A DNA stretch of 5,378 bases from an uncultured Mycoplasma sp. (GCA_947565485.1 CANOGG010000102.1:1-5378), one strand, 5' to 3'; shown: positions 1 to 5,194, counted from the stretch's first letter. Notes: generated from the letters alone by a model not told the origin. Numbers and translations: made by a program.

Positions 1-624
1 ATAGAGAATGGCAAGCGCAGCAAGAGCAAAACAAACAATGCCAATTTTTAAGATTTTTAAGAAGTTTGTCTTTACTTGAGGAATGCTTAAGAAGATAAAA
101 ATGGTTATTCCTGCTAGTATGAGAGCAGTTCCGAGGTCTGGTTGGAGGGCAATTAAAATCACAATGATAAGACAAATACTAACAGGAAATAAAAAAGTAT
201 AGATGCTGGCCTTTTTCTTTTTTTATAAGAGGCTATAAGAGACAGCAAGAAAGACGATGATTATAGATTTGGCAAATTCACTAGGTTGGATAGCGATGGG
301 ACCTAGGTCATACCAACTTCTAGCATTATTAGTTAGTTTACCATAGACAAAGAGGCCAATTAAGGCGACGATGATGCCAACAATGGCTAAGGGTGTGAAA
401 TATTTGTATTTGCTGGTGGGAAAACGGACAACAATTAGGAAACCAATAAAAAATGAGGAAATGAGGAAAATGGCTTGACGAAGGAAGAAATGGTATTGAG
501 GGACATTGTATCTTAATACTGTTGAAACACTAGAGGAAGAGAAAATCATGATAAGGCCAAAAATACTGTAAACAAACATTAATATTAGGAGCCAAATATC
601 CATTTTGGAAAATAGTTTTTTCAT
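1..624 (-). pseudogene. ftsW: FtsW-type SEDS peptidoglycan polymerase, 5' part, interrupted by an in-frame stop; runs off left edge
   Basis: SEDS-family membrane glycosyltransferases polymerise lipid II; FtsW does so at the division septum with a partner class B PBP. The first 133 codons (624 down to 226) give a short cytoplasmic N-terminus, then several hydrophobic helices with IMIFSSSS near residue 28, NNARSWYDLG near 99 and the hallmark QPSEFAK near 113. A TAA follows at 223-225. The same frame then stays open for 74 more codons to base 1 and carries the next SEDS hallmark, QPDLGTA, and further membrane segments. Compared from memory with Bacillus FtsW, the spacing from the QPSEFAK-type to the QPDLGTA-type motif is the same, so this is a nonsense codon and not a frameshift. 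FtsW is preferred over RodA because of SSSSVSTVLRYN and LIGLFVYG. The start at 622-624 has GGTGAT three bases upstream. The downstream catalytic half lies outside the window. The stop could be real, recoded, or a sequencing or assembly error. Confidence 0.82.
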
Positions 625-627
625 ATA

Positions 628-633
628 ATCACC
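628..633 (-). promoter_or_regulatory. Ribosome-binding site of ftsW (GGTGAT type)
   Basis: GGTGAT on the minus strand ends three bases before the ATG at 622-624. It pairs with the AUCACC part of the 16S anti-Shine-Dalgarno tail instead of the usual CCUCC core, so the short spacing is expected. It supports the MKKLFSKMD start over the internal ATG seven codons later. Confidence 0.5.
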
Positions 634-662
634 ATATTTTTATTTTATCATACTAAAAGAAT

Positions 663-692
663 ATTATAAAGAAAAACCAGGAAATTGGTCAT
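663..692 (-). promoter_or_regulatory. Predicted sigma-A promoter of the ftsW gene
   Basis: On the minus strand a perfect TATAAT (plus-strand 663-668) lies 18 bases downstream of ATGACC (687-692), which matches four of six -35 positions. Transcription would begin near 655, about 30 bases ahead of the ATG at 624. The assignment rests only on consensus matching in AT-rich DNA. Confidence 0.45.
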
Positions 693-740
693 TTTTAATG
701 TCAAAATAGTGCCCAAATGAGTAAACTATATTAGATACAT

Positions 741-748
741 AAAGGAGG
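741..748 (+). promoter_or_regulatory. Strong Shine-Dalgarno of the tiny membrane protein gene
   Basis: AAAGGAGG is followed eight bases later by ATG at 757. This near-perfect site at good spacing is the main evidence that the 64-codon reading frame is translated. I find no convincing sigma-A -35/-10 pair upstream on this strand. A TATATT at 727-732 has no partner, so an alternative sigma factor is possible. Confidence 0.75.
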
Positions 749-756
749 TATTTAAT

Positions 757-951
757 ATGTATTATTATGGAAATAATGGCTACTATGGTGGTTATGGAAA
801 TAGTTATGGATGTCAGCCTTGTGGTAATACAGGATATGCGGGATATACTAGTGGTTATGGGTTAGGCGCGGCTATTTGGATAGTCTTATTTATTCTTTTA
901 ATTATAATAATTGGAGCTTCTTGGGGTTGGAGTAATAATAACAATAATTAG
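757..951 (+). CDS. YjcZ-like tiny single-span membrane protein with Gly/Tyr-rich N-terminus
   Basis: This 64-residue protein has two parts. Residues 1-35 are almost entirely Tyr, Gly, Asn and Ser, with a CQPC (CxxC) at 19-22. Residues 36-58 form one strongly hydrophobic helix ending in IIGASWGW, and the tail is SNNNNN. The stretch around WIVLFILLIIIIGASW closely resembles the tiny transmembrane proteins of the YjcZ family known in Bacillus, some of which are sporulation-associated. That match is from memory. Members are often smaller than this one, so the Tyr/Gly N-terminus looks like an extension. It has a strong ribosome-binding site and its own terminator, is transcribed away from ftsW and is monocistronic. 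Molecular function is unknown: a membrane micropeptide or a spore/envelope component are both possible. The sequence does not show whether the host sporulates. Confidence 0.8.
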   Translation: MYYYGNNGYYGGYGNSYGCQPCGNTGYAGYTSGYGLGAAIWIVLFILLIIIIGASWGWSNNNNN

Positions 952-981
952 TTGTTTTAATTCTGGGATGAAATATTTTTT

Positions 982-1023
982 AAAAGAGTCCTAAAGTGAT
1001 TTTTTTCTTGGGGACTCTTTTTT
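982..1023 (+). terminator. Rho-independent terminator after the tiny membrane protein gene
   Basis: AAAAGAGTCC (982-991) pairs with GGACTCTTTT (1012-1021), giving a 10-bp stem with a loop of about 20 bases. The right arm runs into a tract of six T (1018-1023). It lies 30 bases after the stop codon and separates the tiny membrane protein gene from the deformylase gene. Confidence 0.85.
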
Positions 1024-1035
1024 AGTCGAAAAAAG

Positions 1036-1064
1036 TAGAAAATTTTAGTTACTTATGGTAGAAT
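1036..1064 (+). promoter_or_regulatory. def: Possible extended -10 promoter of the deformylase gene
   Basis: TGGTAGAAT (1056-1064) is an extended -10 element (TG, one base, TAGAAT). A weak -35 candidate, TAGAAA, lies 17 bases upstream at 1036-1041. Transcription would start near 1071, leaving a leader of about 24 bases before the ATG at 1095. Confidence 0.45.
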
Positions 1065-1094
1065 AGTGTTTGTTATGGGGTGAAGAAAGAGTTT

Positions 1095-1646
1095 ATGAAA
1101 TTACCAGATATTAAGATACTTTTAGAGAATGATAAAACACTTAGAAAGGTTAGTAAGGATGTAGTTTTTCCTTTAAGAGAAGAAGATAAGAATAGGATTT
1201 ACGATATGATTAACTATCTTAAGATGAGTCAGATTGAGGAAGAAGCTAATAAGTATAATTTGAGAGCCGGGATGGGGCTTGCTTATATTCAAATAGGTAT
1301 TCCCAAGAGAATATTCGTGATTGTAGAAGAGTTAGATGATGGCGAGTTTAGAGATTATATCGTGATTAATCCGACCATTATTAGTCATAGTGAAGAAGAG
1401 ATATATGTTGGTGAGGGTGAGGGCTGTTTAAGTGTCAACCGGGAGGTTGAGGGAATAGTTCCCAGATTTGCTAGAATTACAGTACAGGCTTATGATTTAG
1501 AGGGTAAGCCTTATACGATTAGAGTTAGAGAAGATATAAGTGTTGCTTTTCAGCATGAGATAGACCATTTAGATGGGATACTATTCGTGGATAAGATTGA
1601 TGCTAATAATCCTTGGAAGAATAGAGATAAATATAGAGAGATATAG
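1095..1646 (+). CDS. def: Peptide deformylase, type 2
   Basis: The enzyme removes the formyl group from the N-terminal formyl-Met of new proteins in the cytoplasm, using a bound divalent metal. In the 183-residue product all three family motifs are visible. Motif 1 is GMGLAYIQ (59-66), motif 2 is EGCLS (109-113), and motif 3 is QHEIDHLDG (153-161). Metal ligands are Cys111, His154 and His158, with Glu155 as catalytic base. Length and the long segment before motif 1 fit the type-2 enzymes of Bacillota. Motif 1 is unusual in having Tyr-Ile where most enzymes have Ala-Pro. The start is uncertain. A GTG at 1080 would add five residues but has no ribosome-binding site. The ATG at 1095 has GGGGTGA at 1077-1083, rather far upstream, and AGAAAGAG close by. 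The gene appears monocistronic and converges on the surface-protein gene. Confidence 0.95.
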   Translation: MKLPDIKILLENDKTLRKVSKDVVFPLREEDKNRIYDMINYLKMSQIEEEANKYNLRAGMGLAYIQIGIPKRIFVIVEELDDGEFRDYIVINPTIISHSEEEIYVGEGEGCLSVNREVEGIVPRFARITVQAYDLEGKPYTIRVREDISVAFQHEIDHLDGILFVDKIDANNPWKNRDKYREI

Positions 1647-1672
1647 AAAAAAGCCAGTGATTGGCTTTTTTT
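1647..1672 (+). terminator. Bidirectional terminator between def and the convergent surface-protein gene
   Basis: AAAAAAGCCA (1647-1656) pairs with TGGCTTTTTT (1662-1671) around a five-base loop, with seven T at 1666-1672. The left arm supplies a matching U-tract on the minus strand. The hairpin therefore begins right after the def stop codon and also follows the stop of the minus-strand gene by six bases. Confidence 0.9.
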
Positions 1673-1678
1673 GTTTGG

Positions 1679-3001
1679 TTAGGTACCTTTTACAACAAAG
1701 GGAGTTGAGGCTTCACCTGTTCCGCCCTCTTCAAAGAGAGTATCGGCTTTTAAATTTATTACAGGACGGACACCAGTTGTAGCGGTGTACACGCCGGCAT
1801 CAGTTATGTATCCAGAGTAACCCACATGGAACATATTAACATAACCATAGATATTAGTATTGCATGGAGACATAGTCCAATAGTTAGTGTTTGTATATAA
1901 ATACGAATTAGTATTCGCAGGTGAACTATATACCATACCACCTATACTTGTTTCATCCGCGGTGATTAGTCCTATTGGGGTCTTAAAAATATCTTTACTT
2001 TCTGGACATAATAAGTTTGGTGTTTTACTCATGATTAATCTCATCCACGCTCCATAATACGTTTCTGTTGTTCCTTTTCCGCCTGAACCGTTTAGTGAAT
2101 TCCTATCCGTACTTGGCTGTCTATTATTACAGAAGCCGGCATCCATATCTATATAACTCGCATAATTTGTTTTGAGTACTGTATTATACCAGCCATATAA
2201 TGTTGTCTTATCTGTTGAATTATCCACTCCCAGTATTGTTGATGGAGTTCCTGTTCCATGGACCTCTCCTGATGTATACTTAAATCCAGCATACATATTA
2301 TTTCCATAATTCCTGTTGAACGCATTTGTTCCTATTTGTGTTCCAGTTCCCGTTGTTGCAGGTGCACTTGTCTTACTTGAACTTACTCCGGCATATATCA
2401 TTCTGAGTGAACCATTGGAATTGTTACGTATGATTCGCCACCAGATATAGTTCGAACCATCTTTGCCAAATACTACCCAGTTGTTGTTAACATTACCTCT
2501 AAAGTATTTTATTGGCTGGGCGCCTCCTGAATAATCTCCTTTGGTCCAGGTATAGATGCCATTACCACTTGTTCCGCTAAACATAGAGTCATCAGTGGGT
2601 TTTCCATCTGCTATAACTTCGTCAGTGGATATTCCTTTTATCTTATCAAAATAAAAGTAACATCTCGTTCCAGGTTTAGTGACTTTAGATACTTTAATTT
2701 CACCATTTTCGTAGGTGATGTTTACCCTACTATCTACTTCGCCATTAACTGTACATCTTGTTTTATCAGTATCAGTATTTAAAGTATAGCCACTCGTGGG
2801 AATTTTGCCATCACTGGCTTTGGTGTACGTACCACTGCCATCTTCTAGATAAACCGCCATTAGTTGGTCGTTAGTACTTCTTTTTAGGGTATGCTTTTCT
2901 TTTAGGGATATATTATAAAATATTACAGTACTAACTAGAATAATAGTTATAACAATTCCTGTGATTATTTTTCCCTTTTGTTTTAATGTTTCAATTTTCA
3001 T
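1679..3001 (-). CDS. Membrane-anchored extracellular protein of unknown function
   Basis: I do not recognise a characterised family. The 440-residue product starts with a basic stretch, then one hydrophobic helix (about 12-31) suited to anchoring a large outside domain; no lipobox or LPXTG is seen. Residues 45-120 form a small module with two cysteines (83 and 114), a possible disulfide. The remainder is rich in Gly, Asn, Ser, Thr, Tyr and Trp, including NYIWWRIIRN near 184 and RMIYAG near 200. The last ~96 residues carry YWTMSP, GVRPVINLK and a final PFVVKGT. From memory, similar Trp/Gly-rich proteins ending in RPVINLK-like motifs occur in several copies in uncultured gut Bacillota. Such composition is typical of exported adhesin or lectin-like domains, which is inference. 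The ATG at 2999-3001 is chosen over an upstream TTG (3011-3013) because GGAGG lies five bases before it. A divergent HTH regulator and a palindrome at its promoter suggest repression. A second C-terminal copy lies at 3709-3990. Confidence 0.85.
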   Translation of the reverse strand: MKIETLKQKGKIITGIVITIILVSTVIFYNISLKEKHTLKRSTNDQLMAVYLEDGSGTYTKASDGKIPTSGYTLNTDTDKTRCTVNGEVDSRVNITYENGEIKVSKVTKPGTRCYFYFDKIKGISTDEVIADGKPTDDSMFSGTSGNGIYTWTKGDYSGGAQPIKYFRGNVNNNWVVFGKDGSNYIWWRIIRNNSNGSLRMIYAGVSSSKTSAPATTGTGTQIGTNAFNRNYGNNMYAGFKYTSGEVHGTGTPSTILGVDNSTDKTTLYGWYNTVLKTNYASYIDMDAGFCNNRQPSTDRNSLNGSGGKGTTETYYGAWMRLIMSKTPNLLCPESKDIFKTPIGLITADETSIGGMVYSSPANTNSYLYTNTNYWTMSPCNTNIYGYVNMFHVGYSGYITDAGVYTATTGVRPVINLKADTLFEEGGTGEASTPFVVKGT

Positions 3002-3006
3002 TTTTA

Positions 3007-3011
3007 CCTCC
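3007..3011 (-). promoter_or_regulatory. Ribosome-binding site deciding the surface-protein start
   Basis: GGAGG on the minus strand is followed by five bases and then ATG (2999-3001). The in-frame TTG further upstream overlaps this site itself and cannot be the start it serves. Confidence 0.8.
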
Positions 3012-3047
3012 AATTATTTTTGAAGGTATTAATTTCATATCTAGATA

Positions 3048-3081
3048 TTATAAACTTACTTTTCCATTTTTTATAAACTTA
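3048..3081 (+). repeat. Direct repeat of an 11-bp operator half-site
   Basis: TTATAAACTTA occurs at 3048-3058 and again at 3071-3081, 23 bp apart or about two helical turns. The second copy contains the left arm of the near-palindrome. The same face of the helix would be presented, which suits cooperative binding, although AT-rich DNA makes chance repeats less surprising. Confidence 0.5.
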
Positions 3082-3097
3082 GACGTCCTAGTTTATA
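3072..3097. promoter_or_regulatory. 26-bp near-palindrome, probable operator at the surface-gene transcription start
   Basis: Arms TATAAACT (3072-3079) and AGTTTATA (3090-3097) are perfect inverted repeats around a perfect GACGTC core (3082-3087). Only the two bases on each side of the core break the symmetry, so 22 of 26 positions are symmetric. It covers roughly +1 to +25 of the predicted surface-gene transcript, a classic repressor position. Binding by the neighbouring double-HTH regulator is inferred from position. Confidence 0.6.
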
Positions 3098-3102
3098 TTT
3101 AG

Positions 3103-3131
3103 ATTATAGTATTATTTACATTAAAAGTCAA
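3103..3131 (-). promoter_or_regulatory. Strong sigma-A promoter of the surface-protein gene
   Basis: On the minus strand TTGACT (plus-strand 3126-3131) is followed after exactly 17 bases by TATAAT (3103-3108). This matches eleven of twelve consensus positions at ideal spacing. Transcription should start near 3096, giving a leader of about 95 bases. It is the best promoter in the window, so without a repressor the gene should be highly expressed. Confidence 0.8.
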
Positions 3132-3193
3132 TAAAAAACTAATTATAAGGAGACTTTTTTGGGTTGAGTTTATTTATGTGAGAAAATATTTTT

Positions 3194-3198
3194 GGTGA
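3194..3198 (+). promoter_or_regulatory. Ribosome-binding site used to choose the regulator start
   Basis: GGTGA ends five bases before ATG at 3204. The in-frame TTG at 3192 and GTG at 3195 overlap this site. A better-looking AAGGAG at 3147-3152 has no in-frame start at usable spacing. Confidence 0.45.
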
Positions 3199-3203
3199 AT
3201 GGT

Positions 3204-3689
3204 ATGTTGTATAAAGAGAGAATTATGGAATTAAGAGAAGAAGTAGGTTGGAAGCAAAGGGATGTAGCAGAAAAGTTAGATATTTATAAAGGGACATATA
3301 ATAGATATGAGACAGAATATGCTTTAATGCCGATTAAGCATTTGGTACAGCTTTGTTGTTTGTTTGATGTTTCAGTAGATTATATCTTTGGTTTTACTAA
3401 TATCAGAAAGTATAAGAAAATGAAGAAAGATATTGATAAGAGAGTATCAGGAGAAAGATTAAAAAGTTTAAGAAAGAGTTTAAAGTTAACGCAAGCTGGT
3501 TTAGCTGGGATTTGGAATGTTAAAGGAAATGCAGTATTAAGTTACGAGAAAGGTATTAATATTATTTCAACACCTTTTTTGTATCATACGTGTAAAAAGT
3601 ATGGAGTGAGTGCTGATTATTTGTTGGGGAGAATTGATGAACCAATTAATTTAGAAAAGGAAAAAACTGATAAAGATATCAAAAAATGA
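3204..3689 (+). CDS. Transcriptional regulator with two tandem XRE-type HTH domains
   Basis: The 161-residue cytoplasmic protein carries two lambda-repressor/XRE-type helix-turn-helix domains. Domain 1 spans about 5-63 (ERIMELREEVGWKQRDVAEK through DVSVDYIFG). Domain 2 spans about 84-142 (ERLKSLRKSLKLTQAGLAG through GVSADYLLG). Each has the standard order of a first Lys/Arg/Glu-rich helix, the Q-x3-A turn helix, a recognition helix and a closing DY-(I/L)-x-G. A basic linker (68-80) joins them and a Lys/Glu tail follows; there is no ligand or protease domain. The second domain has a less typical recognition region (NVKGNAVLSYEKG). One polypeptide could fill both halves of a palindromic operator. 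Head-to-head arrangement with the surface gene, and the near-palindrome between them, point to local control; the target and sign of regulation are inferred. Its own promoter is not clear; TTGAGT at 3164-3169 is only a weak candidate. The stop is TGA. Confidence 0.9.
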   Translation: MLYKERIMELREEVGWKQRDVAEKLDIYKGTYNRYETEYALMPIKHLVQLCCLFDVSVDYIFGFTNIRKYKKMKKDIDKRVSGERLKSLRKSLKLTQAGLAGIWNVKGNAVLSYEKGINIISTPFLYHTCKKYGVSADYLLGRIDEPINLEKEKTDKDIKK

Positions 3690-3710
3690 TAATTTATCAG
3701 TTTTTATTTT
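3662..3710 (+). terminator. Long hairpin terminator overlapping the regulator 3' end, probably bidirectional
   Basis: A 13-bp stem pairs AAAAACTGATAAA (3662-3674) with TTTATCAGTTTTT (3693-3705). An inner stem TATCA (3677-3681) pairs with TGATA (3687-3691). The T-rich tail extends to 3710. The left arm lies in the last codons of the regulator gene. In reverse it would end minus-strand transcripts leaving the truncated cassette at 3709. Confidence 0.8.
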
Positions 3711-3990
3711 AGGTTCCTTGGACTATGTAGGGACGAGTTGAAGTGCCCTCGCCTCCCTCTTCAAAGAGAGTGGAAGATTTGAGGTTGATGACAGGTCTTA
3801 TACTATTATTAGCACCACCGGACGTGGGCCATATAGCCATACCATTAGTAACAACATACATTCGTGTATTAGAAACATAATAACCTGAGGTCATTGTCCA
3901 ATAATAACTATTCGTATTTAAATAGGGATTGGTGTTATTGCTTTCGCCGTATTTCATTCCTGCCATATATACTTCGCCCGTCGTTTTCTA
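3709..3990 (-). pseudogene. 5'-truncated C-terminal copy of the surface-protein gene (orphan cassette)
   Basis: This frame matches the last ~95 residues of the 440-residue surface protein. Aligned landmarks in order are TTGEVYMAGMKYG against TADETSIGGMVY, NTNPYLNTNSYYWTM against NTNSYLYTNTNYWTM, SIRPVINLKSSTLFEEGG against GVRPVINLKADTLFEEGG, and a common C-terminal Gly-Thr. Between YWTM and RPVINLK, about 30-35 residues are essentially unrelated. Similarity starts near 3987, and an in-frame TAG lies just upstream at 3985-3987. The ATG at 3964-3966 has no ribosome-binding site, and nothing resembling a membrane anchor precedes it, so independent production of a working protein is unlikely. There is no decay inside the frame, which fits either recent truncation or selection as a recombination donor. 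It has the same orientation as the full gene and lies 42 bases beyond the radical-SAM stop on the same strand. Confidence 0.75.
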
Positions 3991-4032
3991 ATGACAACCA
4001 ATTATTTTTTCGTACATTATGTTATGATTTAA

Positions 4033-5181
4033 TTATTGTTTAAGATTTTCTTTATAACTATATAATTGAATAGTAAAACCAATATTTCTCTTTTTTAAAA
4101 CTTTACTATATATTCTTGTATGTTCTTGGATTATATCTGGATGTAATTGTTCATAATTGTGTGAAGGAATAAAAGATGAATCTGTATATCTACATATATC
4201 AACATTAGTAGGCGAAATTTCTTTTAAAGCTTGCAAAGTCATTTTGACATCTTCAAGAGTTTCAGTAGGAAATCCTGCTATAATAGACAAGAATAAGTCT
4301 TTTCCTTTCTTACTTTTAATGCATTTTATAAAGTTTATGTATTCTTCAATTGTAACATTTTTATTCATCATTTTTAAAAGACGATTACTGCCACTTTCTA
4401 AAGAACCTCCAAATCCTAAAAATTTTGAACTATCTCTTAAAACAGATTCAAATCCAAAGCGAATTGCATCTGCAGTTGAGAATCCTCCTAAATAAAAACC
4501 TGAAATATTTTCTTTTTCTTCCACATATTCTACAATTTCTGGCAAATGATATTTTCCATCCAAATCATAACCATATTGAGCCAAATTTGCTCCTATAAGT
4601 GTTAAATCTTCAATTTTATATTCTCTTTCATTTAACTCATCAATATGACGTTTTAAAATTTCTAAAGGCATACTAGTAAGTGGCCATGTCTGATAATTAA
4701 TCTTACAAAATGAACATCTATTAGTGCAACCATTAGATATATAAATATTAGCACTTCCATCACCATAATCTATTGAATCACCAAAATAATTTTTATAATC
4801 CATAAAATCAGAGGGATACAATAAATCCAATAATTGATAAGGTGTATTTTGAGGTATTACAACGTCTATGTTATTAGATATCCAATTATTAATTTCACTA
4901 AAAAATTTACTATCTAATCGAAAAGGTCTAGTTAAACACCCAGTCATATATACAACTATGTTTTTTCGTTCATCTACATTTTCTAAAACTTCTTTCATAT
5001 AATCAATTGTAGTTATAATCTGTTGTTTAGTGCAAGCACAAGTTCCAGCAAAGATTATAATATTAGCTTCATTAGGATTATCTACAAGAACATCATTATT
5101 ATTTATAATATCTAAAATAAGATTATTTTGATAATTTATACCACATCCAAACGCTTCTCCTAAAAAAATTTTTCTTTTCAT
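4033..5181 (-). CDS. Divergent radical-SAM methylthiotransferase-like enzyme without TRAM domain
   Basis: Methylthiotransferases (MiaB, MtaB, RimO) use two 4Fe-4S clusters to insert a methylthio group into tRNA or ribosomal protein S12. The 382-residue product shows the three N-terminal cluster cysteines Cys13 (FGCGIN), Cys48 (GTCAC) and Cys82 (TGC) at family spacing. The radical-SAM cluster Cys152-x3-Cys156-x2-Cys159 lies in ISNGCTNRCSFC. Further on are LIGANLAQYG (TGVN/GQN-like), SGSNRLLKMMNK and GFPTETLEDV, all typical. It ends shortly after the region equivalent to the family's GTPA motif (here SSFIPSHN), lacking the ~60-residue TRAM RNA-binding domain. The basic segment normally following the CxxxCxxC is replaced by NYQTWPLTSMP. 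So the chemistry seems intact, but the substrate probably differs and is unknown. The ATG at 5179-5181 has GGGTGAT six bases upstream; a TTG at 5194 overlaps that site. The gene is more AT-rich than the surface-protein locus beside it. No terminator is obvious downstream. Confidence 0.85.
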   Translation of the reverse strand: MKRKIFLGEAFGCGINYQNNLILDIINNNDVLVDNPNEANIIIFAGTCACTKQQIITTIDYMKEVLENVDERKNIVVYMTGCLTRPFRLDSKFFSEINNWISNNIDVVIPQNTPYQLLDLLYPSDFMDYKNYFGDSIDYGDGSANIYISNGCTNRCSFCKINYQTWPLTSMPLEILKRHIDELNEREYKIEDLTLIGANLAQYGYDLDGKYHLPEIVEYVEEKENISGFYLGGFSTADAIRFGFESVLRDSSKFLGFGGSLESGSNRLLKMMNKNVTIEEYINFIKCIKSKKGKDLFLSIIAGFPTETLEDVKMTLQALKEISPTNVDICRYTDSSFIPSHNYEQLHPDIIQEHTRIYSKVLKKRNIGFTIQLYSYKENLKQ

Positions 5182-5187
5182 AATATA

Positions 5188-5194
5188 ATCACCC
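5188..5194 (-). promoter_or_regulatory. Ribosome-binding site deciding the radical-SAM gene start
   Basis: GGGTGAT on the minus strand lies six bases before ATG (5179-5181). It is the same GGTGAT class as the ftsW site. The upstream in-frame TTG at 5194-5196 overlaps it. Confidence 0.55.

Noticed and set aside
218..224. Programmed frameshifting or a homopolymer indel at the A-rich run in ftsW
   Set aside because: The conserved motifs on both sides are in the same frame, so no shift is needed. The A-AAA-AAG-like run comes after the TAA, where a ribosome would already have stopped.
1573..1782. Plus-strand 69-codon open frame across the def end and the surface-gene end
   Set aside because: It overlaps def, runs through the bidirectional terminator and lies antisense to the surface gene; the composition is Arg/Leu-rich as expected of a shadow frame.
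3164..3179. Tiny leader peptide after AAGGAG at 3147-3152
   Set aside because: The only frame from TTG at 3164 is five codons long and ends in TGA; spacing to the ribosome-binding site is also long.
3709..3966. The 85-codon minus-strand frame as a complete small gene
   Set aside because: Homology to the surface protein extends upstream of its ATG, there is no ribosome-binding site or signal sequence, and it corresponds only to the C-terminus of a longer protein.
1679..3990. Diversity-generating retroelement with template and variable repeats
   Set aside because: The two C-terminal copies differ throughout their cores, not only at template adenines, and no reverse transcriptase is present in the window.
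4157..4495. Plus-strand 112-codon open frame
   Set aside because: It lies wholly antisense within the radical-SAM gene, which has all its catalytic motifs, and has no ribosome-binding site.
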